Shown here in pieces: positions 1 through 5,064 of a DNA stretch of 5,869 nt. The notes beneath the pieces were generated by a model. That model did no database searches and had not been told where the DNA came from. It saw nothing but the letters and a program-made list of their open reading frames with translations. Made by a program: the position numbers and the translations under genes. Source of the stretch: Flavobacteriaceae bacterium (GTDB lineage: Bacteria; Bacteroidota; Bacteroidia; Flavobacteriales; Flavobacteriaceae); contig JAENXB010000181.1 in the NCBI GenBank assembly GCA_016649785.1, forward strand, positions 1 to 5,869. Reading direction: 5' to 3'. Each line of letters opens with the position of its first letter. Position 1 is the first letter of the stretch.

Positions 1-466
1 CAGATACCTGCATAAGGGTGTAATTGGGATCTCCATCGGTTAAATAGGACCAAACAAAAACCATCGCCGTGCAAGGCGCTGCTCCCAGAATGATGGCACC
101 GGCAATATATTCCCCTGCAAGGGCAGGATCGATAAAAGCAGCGAATATTTTTGTGAAGAAGATCCAGGCAAAGAAGGCCATCGTAAAGGGTTTTACCAGC
201 CAGTTCATCACCACGGTCAGGACAATTCCTTTTGGGCGTTTTCCCACCTCTTTAATACTGGAAAAATCAATTTGAAGCATCATAGGATAGATCATCATCC
301 AGATAAGGATGGCAATGGGAATGTTTACCTGATAAATTTCCCAGGTACTCATGAACTTCATGGCATCTCCGGCAACAAATCCAATTAAAATCCCTCCCGC
401 AATACATAGAGCTACCCAAAGGCTTAAATATTTTTCAAAAAACGCAATTTTTTTCTTTTCAGCCAT
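1..466 (-). CDS. acr3: Acr3-family arsenite efflux permease, N-terminal 155 residues (runs off the left edge)
   Basis: This is the inner-membrane arsenite exporter of the ars operon, driven by the proton motive force in characterised Acr3 proteins. I translated it by hand, because only its 5' part lies here. After a short basic N-terminus (MAEKKK) there are four hydrophobic segments at about residues 14-33, 46-66, 80-106 and 119-142. The fourth holds the Acr3 signature GAAPCTAMVFVWS, whose Cys132 matches the conserved TM4 cysteine required for As(III) transport in studied Acr3 proteins, followed by the typical LTDGDPNYTL. The ATG (464-466) directly abuts the TAA of arsC (467-469) with no spacer, so translation is probably coupled. 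This is Acr3 and not the unrelated ArsB family. Full-length members are about 350 residues, so over half the gene is outside the window. Confidence 0.95.
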   Translation of the reverse strand, partial: MAEKKKIAFFEKYLSLWVALCIAGGILIGFVAGDAMKFMSTWEIYQVNIPIAILIWMMIYPMMLQIDFSSIKEVGKRPKGIVLTVVMNWLVKPFTMAFFAWIFFTKIFAAFIDPALAGEYIAGAIILGAAPCTAMVFVWSYLTDGDPNYTLMQVS

Positions 467-1081
467 TTAATTAATTTTTGAAAACACATAAAAAAGTTCT
501 GTTGCTATTTGCAAACTACGCTCCTGATATTTTGCTTCCTGCTGCGGAGTACCGTCAAATTCCTTGGGATCATTGTAGGTGACCGGGATTCGTTTTTCAG
601 CACCTGCAATAAAAGGACAACCGGCATCTGCCTGGGAACAAGTTAAAATAGCTGCAAATTCAGACTGCGGATTGAAATTATCGTTATAGGTCTTGGAAAA
701 ACCAATGATTGGATGTTCATTTTTATCATACTTAATGCCATAAACAGGATTTATGCCTTCAGAAATGACGCTGACTTTAAAACCGGATTTTTCCAGGGTT
801 TTTGCAACCATTGGAAATAAGGCTGTTGCCGCTGTTCCGCCGGAATAACAAAACACATTTTTTAGTTCAAAATGCGAGGCAATTGCTTGTGCCCATACCT
901 GAGACAAATGACTTCTCCTTGAATTATGCGTGCAAATAAAATTGAGCCTTAACTCTTGTTGACTTGATATTTTGGCTTGAATATATTCAATGAGGGGTTG
1001 CAAAGTAGATTTTCGGTCATCAGAAATAACCGTAACATCAAGTGATTCAATTATATCTTTAATTTTTTTAAATACCGTCAA
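467..1081 (-). CDS. arsC: Arsenate reductase, thioredoxin-coupled (low-molecular-weight phosphatase fold)
   Basis: The protein (204 aa) reduces cytosolic arsenate to arsenite for export by Acr3. The LMW-PTPase P-loop is visible as CTHNSRRS at residues 50-57 (CX5R, nucleophile Cys50). The two further redox cysteines of the S. aureus pI258 ArsC type are present with the same spacing, C148-SQADAG-C155, and a DP pair follows at 171-172 (general-acid Asp171 by family analogy). A helical N-terminal extension of about 45 residues precedes the core, giving a length near 200 rather than about 130. The only usable start before Cys50 is TTG at 1081 (ATT at 1084 is the only other near-start before a TGA at 1100-1102; the first in-frame ATG is codon 91). 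The gene lies 30 nt after the DUF6428 gene and touches acr3. A general tyrosine-phosphatase role is less likely given the C148/C155 pair and the operon. Confidence 0.93.
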   Translation of the reverse strand: MTVFKKIKDIIESLDVTVISDDRKSTLQPLIEYIQAKISSQQELRLNFICTHNSRRSHLSQVWAQAIASHFELKNVFCYSGGTAATALFPMVAKTLEKSGFKVSVISEGINPVYGIKYDKNEHPIIGFSKTYNDNFNPQSEFAAILTCSQADAGCPFIAGAEKRIPVTYNDPKEFDGTPQQEAKYQERSLQIATELFYVFSKIN

Positions 1082-1111
1082 AATAAAGGGGTTTAGAGAT
1101 CAGTTAATGAA

Positions 1112-1567
1112 TTAGCAACAACCTGAATTTGGGGAACAACAGGAATTGGGTTGAGTTTCCTCTGATTTATCTTCGGGAATGCCGCAATTTTCCCTGGCAA
1201 GACAATCGGTTTGTTTGGAGGTAAGAAGGAACTTCCATCCGTCAAAATCCAGCCCGTATTTGCCAATAGTTTCACCCTGATATTCCACTTCTATCTCTAA
1301 ATCTCCCATATTTAAAACCTTTTCAGAAAGTTCAATAATATTCAATAATTTGTTTGGATGAAGTCTGTGATCATAGTCATTGGCATTCCAAAGTTGGAAA
1401 TTGGCAACTTCTTCGTTTCTAACGGTTCCTCCACAGTCGATGAAATGTTTGGTGACTTTTCCCACTTCGGTCACGTGAAAATGCCCGGGAATCAATTCCC
1501 CGTCAGGCAGTTCAAACTGAATTCGAACTGCCTTTTTCAAAATTGTTTTGATCTCTGAAAGTTTCAT
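1112..1567 (-). CDS. DUF6428-like ars-operon protein with cysteine-rich C-terminus
   Basis: This 151-aa soluble protein resembles the DUF6428 family, commonly found in arsenic operons of Bacteroidota; no biochemical role is established that I know of. The body (about residues 1-118) has a conserved-looking LIPGHFHVTEVG stretch (26-37), then HFIDCGG (41-47) and a WNANDYDHRLHP segment (60-71), rich in His and Asp. The tail changes character: C122, C128, then the terminal vicinal pairs C143-C144 and C150-C151 (SCCSPNSGCC). Such thiol pairs could bind As(III), which is an inference. It starts at ATG 1565-1567, 48 nt after arsR, and precedes arsC by 30 nt, so it is probably cotranscribed with them. 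A role as an arsenite-binding or delivery protein between reductase and pump would fit the position but is unproven. Confidence 0.8.
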   Translation of the reverse strand: MKLSEIKTILKKAVRIQFELPDGELIPGHFHVTEVGKVTKHFIDCGGTVRNEEVANFQLWNANDYDHRLHPNKLLNIIELSEKVLNMGDLEIEVEYQGETIGKYGLDFDGWKFLLTSKQTDCLARENCGIPEDKSEETQPNSCCSPNSGCC

Positions 1568-1615
1568 AGTTGAAAGATTTATTATTTGTTGATTTTGTAT
1601 ACTTGTAAGCTAGAG

Positions 1616-1951
1616 TTAGCAGCAATTTTTTGGATCCGGAAGATCGAATTGATCAAAGAGTTTATTGAACTGTCCCTTGATTTCTTCCCAACGCTGGGGG
1701 TTGATGCAATAATTCACCCTGGTTCCTTCAATGCTTCCCTGGATGACCCCAATGTCTTTCAACTCTCTTAAATGCTGACTAATAGTTGCCTGAGCCAATC
1801 CCAATTCCTGGACCAGGTCGCCATTGATACAACTATTGGATTTGAGCAAATATTGAATGATAGCAATACGTGCGGGGTGAGAAAAGGCTTTTGCCGCAAG
1901 TGCCAGATCATTTTGAGTTTCTGAAAACAGATCACTTTTTGTAACTCCCAT
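1616..1951 (-). CDS. arsR: ArsR/SmtB-family arsenic-responsive transcriptional repressor
   Basis: A 111-aa winged-helix regulator that should repress the ars operon until As(III) binds. After AKAFSHPARIAIIQYLL (residues 20-36) comes the DNA-recognition helix region LVQELGLAQATISQHLRELKDIG (46-68), then the wing, GSIEGTRVNYCIN (72-84), and a C-terminal dimerisation helix. The classical ELCVCDL As(III) site of R773 ArsR is not intact: the equivalent stretch reads SNSCINGDL with a single Cys41. Other cysteines are C82 and the terminal pair C110-C111, so inducer binding may use a different cysteine set, as in other non-R773 ArsR types. The ATG (1949-1951) lies only 3 nt after the stop of the arsA remnant, consistent with one transcript starting upstream of the arsD remnant near the operator at 2227-2242. 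Confidence 0.92.
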   Translation of the reverse strand: MGVTKSDLFSETQNDLALAAKAFSHPARIAIIQYLLKSNSCINGDLVQELGLAQATISQHLRELKDIGVIQGSIEGTRVNYCINPQRWEEIKGQFNKLFDQFDLPDPKNCC

Positions 1952-1954
1952 TTT

Positions 1955-2135
1955 TTATTTTGTTGTTAAGGTTTGTCTTGTATCGTAAAATTCCAAAAGT
2001 GCCGGAAGGAGATTTTCCTGAGGCAAGTAGGGGGATGTCGTAAATTCTTTCAGTAAGGGTTTCGTCAATTTTATTGATCACTTCAACTTCTGCCAGCGCC
2101 CTGCTCTTTAACAACGGATCTTTCAGATCTGCAGT
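1955..2135 (-). pseudogene. arsA: arsA 3' remnant (C-terminal end of ArsA ATPase), frameshifted
   Basis: The reading frame entered at 2135 gives DLKDPLLKSRALAEVEVINKIDETL..., then RIYDIPLL, which I recognise as the C-terminal helical end of ArsA/Get3-type anion ATPases (a DPLL-x-RA-x-E pattern followed by the VPLLPxE motif). Near the C5 run (plus strand GGGGG, 2030-2034) the sense switches frame: removing one base gives DIPYLPQENLLPALLEFYD and ends at the TAA 1955-1957, just before arsR. The P-loop and the rest of the ATPase are absent, so it cannot work as an ATPase. Its upstream end is fused to the arsD start. The assignment rests on family memory, not on an alignment. Confidence 0.7.
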
Positions 2136-2199
2136 CAACATCGGGTCCACAAACACCGGTACTGCAACACATAGCGGGATCAAGAATTGTAATTTTCAT
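2083..2199 (-). pseudogene. arsD: arsD 5' remnant retaining the As(III)-binding Cys triad
   Basis: An ATG at 2197-2199 opens a 38-codon frame beginning MKITILDPAMCCSTGVCG, followed by PDVD. This is the N-terminus of ArsD, the arsenite metallochaperone that hands As(III) to ArsA; C11, C12 and C17 correspond to the Cys12/13/18 of R773 ArsD. After residue 22 the ArsD likeness ends, 16 unrelated codons follow and a TGA stops it at 2083-2085, while the +1-shifted frame over the same bases encodes the end of ArsA. Full-length ArsD is about 100-120 aa, so most of arsD and most of arsA were removed in one internal deletion. The short peptide could still be made, since it is the first start downstream of the candidate operator. 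It is not covered by any long open frame in its own phase, so it is easily missed. Confidence 0.8.
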
Positions 2200-2226
2200 A
2201 AGTAACTGTTTTTATCTTTATATTAC

Positions 2227-2242
2227 ATTGCAATATTACGAT
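2227..2242. promoter_or_regulatory. Candidate ArsR operator / ars promoter
   Basis: ATTGCAATATTACGAT is a near-palindrome centred on AATATT: 12 of 16 positions match its reverse complement. It lies 28 nt upstream of the arsD-remnant ATG, where an ArsR-family repressor of this minus-strand operon should bind. On the minus strand it contains TAATATTG, one mismatch from the Bacteroidota -7 box TAnnTTTG, so operator and promoter may overlap. I see no well-spaced -33 TTTG. Inference from position and symmetry. Confidence 0.5.
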
Positions 2243-2435
2243 ATATGGTCAAAATAAAGAAATATAGTAGGTTAAATTTTAAAGGAAACTTTCCGTTTTT
2301 AAGTTTCAAATTTAGGTTCGACATTAAAAATCTGTAGATGAAGGATTCTCAACGAATAAAAATCCAAAACAAATTTATTTTCAGAGAAATTTTGATCTCA
2401 GAAAGATAGGCTTGCCAGCAAAAAAAAACTCTTTC

Positions 2436-3011
2436 CTAATTTACCTTCAATGCCGCGACATTCCTTTTTTTAACCGGTTCAAGAACTGTTTTGCCATAGG
2501 TGGTATGGTAGGTATGTGAAGAAATAAACTTATTCTGGATTTTGAGCCAGGCAATATCGTCCATTTTGGGGTCCAAATATTTTAACTCTTTGTAAAGCTT
2601 TGTGCTGAACAATTCATAATCATCTGTTCCCAGGTAAAAAAGATCTGCATCTGCGACAATTTTTTCCTGGATGGTATGTGGTTGCTGAGGGATCCTGGTG
2701 GCCATGATCATTCCGCAGATCGTTTGTATTTCCGGTTCAGAAAAGCCGTGATCTGGCAATTCTTTGCGGGCAAGATCACAACTCATTTCTTCGTGATTTT
2801 CGCGGTCCAGTAAAAAGCCTGTATCGTGGTAAAGTGCAGCGATAGAAATAAGGTTACGGTCAGCTACTCCCAAATTTTCCTGCACGGCTAAAAAATCTGC
2901 TTTTTCTACCACGAACCGGGTATGAGCGTGATTGTGATAAACCAGATTTGATGGAAGTTGGGCTCTTAATCTTTCAAATACCTCTTCAAAAATATTACTG
3001 TTAAATTTCAA
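2436..3011 (-). CDS. HD-domain metal-dependent phosphohydrolase
   Basis: A 191-aa cytosolic protein of the HD superfamily (predicted metal-dependent phosphohydrolases). The expected metal ligands are visible in order: H26/H28/H30 in YHNHAHTRFVV, the HD dyad H62-D63 in ALYHDTGF, H73 in NHEEMS, and D121/D123 in VADADLFYLG. The substrate cannot be read from the sequence; nucleotides or cyclic nucleotides are typical of HD proteins, but this small stand-alone group is poorly characterised. The start is TTG (3009-3011): the frame is closed by TAA at 3024-3026, there is no other common start in between, and the first in-frame ATG (codon 77) would cut off the HD dyad. The stop is a TAG followed by a T9 run on this strand but no stem, so termination there is uncertain. 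It is divergent from the toxin-antitoxin pair and separated by 236 nt from the ars remnant, hence probably its own transcript. Confidence 0.85.
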   Translation of the reverse strand: MKFNSNIFEEVFERLRAQLPSNLVYHNHAHTRFVVEKADFLAVQENLGVADRNLISIAALYHDTGFLLDRENHEEMSCDLARKELPDHGFSEPEIQTICGMIMATRIPQQPHTIQEKIVADADLFYLGTDDYELFSTKLYKELKYLDPKMDDIAWLKIQNKFISSHTYHTTYGKTVLEPVKKRNVAALKVN

Positions 3012-3135
3012 ATTTTTAGTTTTTTATTTTCGTTTTATAATTCCGCCTTTTACTTCTTTAATCAATATTAAATTCCAAATCCTGTATTGGTATAGTTTTT
3101 ATTTTTTTCGATTCAAGAATTAAATAAAAAATATT

Positions 3136-3151
3136 ATTGTATATTTACAAT
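3136..3151. promoter_or_regulatory. Inverted repeat in the toxin-antitoxin promoter region (candidate antitoxin operator)
   Basis: ATTGTA-TATT-TACAAT has perfect 6-bp arms around a 4-nt spacer, 23 nt before the antitoxin ATG. The spacer region reads TATATTTA on the plus strand (3140-3147), one mismatch from the TAnnTTTG -7 box, so a bound repressor would cover the promoter. Autoregulation by the antitoxin or the TA complex is usual in this family; the exact operator here is inferred. Confidence 0.45.
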
Positions 3152-3174
3152 GATATAAGTGTAATAATCCAATT

Positions 3175-3678
3175 ATGAATGTAAAGACAAAATCAGGAGA
3201 TTCAAACAAGGAGAAGACTGTAGTAAGAGCCAGAGTTGCTAAAAAAGGAAGCAATCCAGTTAGTCCTGCTAAATTCTCACCCTCTTGGGTTGTTTTACAT
3301 GCAAAAGATGCTCCAGGATATAAAATTGAATTAATAAGTCGCATCAGAGAAGGCGTGAAAAAGACAGATTGGAAGCAATTAATACATTATACTGGTTCTA
3401 CTGAGAAAGAGTTTGAACATATTCTGCCGGCATCTATTAGTAGTATGCAAAAGAAAACAGTTTATGGAAAGGAAACTTCAGAGCGAATTTACGAATTGGC
3501 GAGATTATTTGGATTGGGTTATGAGGTCTTTGATTCTAAAGAAGACTTTAAGAAATGGTTGATGACTCCATCAAAAACCCTTGGGAATAGAATTCCGTTT
3601 GAACTACTTGATAGTAGTTTTGGTTTTGAAATGGTAGAAAGCGAAATCATTAGAATCCAATACAATGTTTATAGCTAA
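3175..3678 (+). CDS. Xre/MbcA/ParS-type antitoxin (DUF2384 C-terminal domain)
   Basis: The 167-aa antitoxin neutralises the RES toxin encoded next and normally represses the operon. The first ~45 residues are basic and low in structure (many K, S, A). A helix-turn-helix region of the Xre-like kind follows (about 50-97, IELISRIREGVKKTDWKQLI... to SSMQKK). The toxin-binding ParS/DUF2384 domain is then clear: RIYELARLFGLGYEVFDSKEDFKKWL (104-129), TPSKTLGNRIPFELLDSSFGFEMVESEI (131-158), and a C-terminal RIQYNVYS that in this family inserts into the toxin active site. The ATG at 3175 has no SD-like sequence but lies well placed behind the palindromic promoter region. Its TAA overlaps the toxin ATG by one base (TAATG at 3676-3680), so the two are translationally coupled. 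Confidence 0.93.
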   Translation: MNVKTKSGDSNKEKTVVRARVAKKGSNPVSPAKFSPSWVVLHAKDAPGYKIELISRIREGVKKTDWKQLIHYTGSTEKEFEHILPASISSMQKKTVYGKETSERIYELARLFGLGYEVFDSKEDFKKWLMTPSKTLGNRIPFELLDSSFGFEMVESEIIRIQYNVYS

Positions 3679-4148
3679 TGATTGTTTATAGAGTTGCTAA
3701 TGTGAAATACAAAGATTTAACACTTTCGGGTATAGGTGCTGAAAAGGTTGGCGGTAGATGGAATAAAGTTGGAACACGCGCTATTTATTGTTCAGAAAAT
3801 ATTTCATTGGCCTTGCTAGAGTATTATGTTCACTCTGAAAACATTGCATATTTACCTAAAGAAATATTAATTGCCAAAATTCAATTTCCAGATGACTTTG
3901 TAATAGCAGAATTAAATGAGCTTCCAGAAAGATGGAATCAATACCCATATTCTTCAAAAACAACAGAGGTTTTTACTAATTCAGCAAAAGACCGAAATTT
4001 TTTTGCATTACGAGTGCCATCTACTATTGTTGGTTTTGAATCAAATATTATCTTAAATCCTTTATATAAAGAATTTGGGAAAATAGAGATTATTGAATTT
4101 ATTGAATTACCTATTGATGAAAGACTTAAAAAAGATAAACGAGAATAA
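3678..4148 (+). CDS. RES-domain toxin (NAD+-degrading)
   Basis: This 156-aa RES-fold protein belongs to a toxin family related to ADP-ribosyltransferases; characterised members (for example MbcT) deplete cellular NAD+. Family motifs appear in order: YRV (4-6), GGRWN with R27 (25-29), AIYCSE with Y37 (35-40), ALLE with E48 (45-48), LRVPS with S115 (111-115), then ESN (121-123) and LNP (126-128). R27, Y37, E48 and S115 are the conserved Arg, Tyr, Glu and Ser of the RES active site; the R-Y-E spacing of 10 and 11 residues fits the family. The length is normal and the frame is intact, so the toxin is probably functional. The 1-nt overlap with the antitoxin stop is typical of these pairs. The last residues (ERLKKDKRE) are a charged tail. 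I see no strong terminator after the stop. Confidence 0.93.
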   Translation: MIVYRVANVKYKDLTLSGIGAEKVGGRWNKVGTRAIYCSENISLALLEYYVHSENIAYLPKEILIAKIQFPDDFVIAELNELPERWNQYPYSSKTTEVFTNSAKDRNFFALRVPSTIVGFESNIILNPLYKEFGKIEIIEFIELPIDERLKKDKRE

Positions 4149-4255
4149 TCAAGTATTTTAATTCAATCTTTTGGTCTGCGTAATTACTGCCAACATTTTT
4201 ATATCAAATATGTCGTTTATTTCTTATTGCTGAGATATCTCTTTTTGACATTGTT
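4149..4255. other. Non-coding stretch after the toxin gene
   Basis: AT-rich with no credible gene. It holds a 10-bp perfect palindrome, GAGATATCTC (4232-4241), followed by TTTTT, which is a poor terminator because it has no proper loop. Nothing else is recognisable. Confidence 0.4.
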
Positions 4256-4543
4256 TTATTTACTCTCGAATGTAGCCGATTCAAAAGTTACAACCGGTTC
4301 CGGTAGGTACAAAACATGAAACGAGTTCAGATCCTGCGGACTCAGGTAAAAAAGTGCTTCCCGGAGTGGAGCGGTTCCGCTCCCGACTTTTTTCGGGATT
4401 CGCGGATTAGCGAAACGAAGGGGATCAACTTTTTTTCCTGTGTCCAAGACCTTTTCGACGAAGCGCTTTCCCCGCAATAAAGAGTATTTCATTGGGGATT
4501 GACAAGTTGAAGGGGAATGTGCTGAGGGGTAGGGCAGTTCCAC
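4256..4543 (-). CDS. Doubtful hypothetical ORF (95 codons) within a GC-rich palindromic block
   Basis: The frame opens at ATG 4541-4543 and closes at TAA 4256-4258. I recognise no domain. The peptide is Pro-, Ser- and Arg-rich (PYPSAHSPSTCQSP at 5-18, FANPRIPKKVGSGTAPL at 43-59) and ends with a short internal repeat (TFESATFESK), without hydrophobic-core periodicity I would expect of a folded protein. The DNA beneath is markedly GC-richer than both neighbours and carries several inverted repeats (4293-4304, 4368-4414), which would force the codons. I think a dispersed repeat or decayed insertion that happens to stay open is more likely than a real gene, but small conserved proteins of this kind exist, so it is listed. 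Confidence 0.25.
   Translation of the reverse strand: MELPYPSAHSPSTCQSPMKYSLLRGKRFVEKVLDTGKKVDPLRFANPRIPKKVGSGTAPLREALFYLSPQDLNSFHVLYLPEPVVTFESATFESK
4368..4414. repeat. Cluster of three adjoining hairpins
   Basis: Three perfect inverted repeats lie almost end to end: GGAGCGG/CCGCTCC (4368-4374 with 4377-4383), TCCCGA/TCGGGA (4381-4386 with 4393-4398, 6-nt loop CTTTTT) and TTCGC/GCGAA (4399-4403 with 4410-4414, 6-nt loop GGATTA). The first two share three bases and so are alternatives at that edge. A further arm pair ACCGG/CCGGT sits at 4293-4304. No T-run follows in either direction, so this is not a simple terminator; a REP-like repeat or a structured RNA is possible. Confidence 0.6.
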
Positions 4544-4693
4544 CTAACTATATAGCCAGTTGTGTTTAGTGTTTTTCAACAATCAGCATTACCAGACTTT
4601 TTTCTTTTTTAGCCAATTCCCTCAACAATTTTCATTTCCTAAACTAATCCCGTATCTACAAAAACAAGCGGTTATTTCATTCAACAAAAAGTA
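4544..4693. other. Non-coding leader of the 4694 gene
   Basis: From 4544 composition falls back to AT-rich. I see no RNA gene or clear promoter. The frame of the downstream gene is open back to 4643 without an upstream ATG, and its upstream codons do not look coding. Confidence 0.4.
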
Positions 4694-4939
4694 ATGTTTT
4701 TCAAAAAGGCAAATGACGGGAACGCATATTGCTACATGTTCCAATTGCTTGAACCAGGTTCTGAATTGAAAATAAATATTGATATTTACAATAGAGATAT
4801 TGAACGAGTAGGGTATTTGCATTGGGTAGATCCTGCGGATGGCGTAAATTATCGCATTGAACAACCAGAAGGGTTCTGTTTAATTACTGCCTGGTTAGGA
4901 GATGAAAAACCGGAAATTCCTGAAACAATCCTTTTTTAA
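4694..4939 (+). CDS. Unrecognised small protein, probably truncated by a 1-nt frameshift
   Basis: I do not recognise this 81-aa protein. It is soluble, acidic and has a beta-rich look: FQLLEPGSELKINIDIYNRDIERVGYLHWVD (16-46), then GVNYRIEQPEGFCLITAWLGDEKPEIPETILF. There is no signal peptide, membrane segment or obvious catalytic motif. It ends in a T6 run (4932-4937) whose last T begins the TAA stop. If one T is removed, the frame continues smoothly through 32 more codons to TAA 5034-5036, giving about 113 residues. The ATG at 4694 follows an A-rich leader; no earlier ATG is available in frame. The gene 28 nt after the extended stop runs in the same direction, so the two may form a unit. The reading frame is probably genuine; the function is unknown. 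Confidence 0.55.
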   Translation: MFFKKANDGNAYCYMFQLLEPGSELKINIDIYNRDIERVGYLHWVDPADGVNYRIEQPEGFCLITAWLGDEKPEIPETILF

Positions 4940-5036
4940 CAATCAAAGATTGATAAAAGATAAAATTTCTCTTTATGAAGTTCTGCCAGACCAGGAGCAA
5001 TATTATATTGTGTTTAACATAGGGGAGTTGAAATAA
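4935..5036 (+). pseudogene. Out-of-phase coding tail of the 4694 gene
   Basis: In the +1 frame relative to the gene at 4694, bases 4935-5033 read FNNQRLIKDKISLYEVLPDQEQ then YYIVFNIGELK and stop at TAA 5034-5036. The amino-acid mix (paired hydrophobics alternating with charges) is that of a real protein, and there is no start codon of its own before LIKDK. It is best explained as the displaced C-terminus of the preceding gene. A short ATG frame at 4976 in another phase is not convincing. Confidence 0.5.
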
Positions 5037-5064
5037 AAGAAGCAAAAGAATATATCTAAATATA

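Noticed and set aside
69..275. Plus-strand frame over acr3
   Set aside because: Antisense shadow of the clear Acr3 reading frame.
1093..1275. Minus-strand frame overlapping the DUF6428 gene
   Set aside because: Out-of-phase overlap with the well-supported gene; no family resemblance.
1932..2183. 83-codon minus-strand frame taken as one hypothetical protein
   Set aside because: Its first part is ArsD sequence read out of frame, its middle is the ArsA end and its last part is out of frame again and overlaps arsR. It is a composite of two broken genes.
2226..2324. Short minus-strand frame (MSNLNLKLKN..., about 33 codons) before the ars operon
   Set aside because: Too short, runs through the candidate operator, and is low-complexity AT-rich sequence.
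2390..2405. TTTTGATCTCAGAAAG, 15 of 16 bases like 1546-1561 at the DUF6428 start
   Set aside because: The match does not extend on either side, so it is probably chance in AT-rich DNA and not a duplicated gene end.
2415..2435. T9 run after the HD gene as a terminator
   Set aside because: No stem of useful length precedes the run on the minus strand.
3120..3344. Minus-strand 74-codon frame with hydrophobic end
   Set aside because: Antisense to the antitoxin and its promoter region; its hydrophobicity comes from the AT-rich leader.
4538..4560. ACCTAAC/GTTAGGT resembling an integron attC core
   Set aside because: Only one core-like heptamer is present; no partner at attC distance and no attC-type fold.
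4622..4864. Minus-strand 80-codon frame
   Set aside because: Antisense to the gene at 4694, which has the better codon pattern and a same-strand neighbour.
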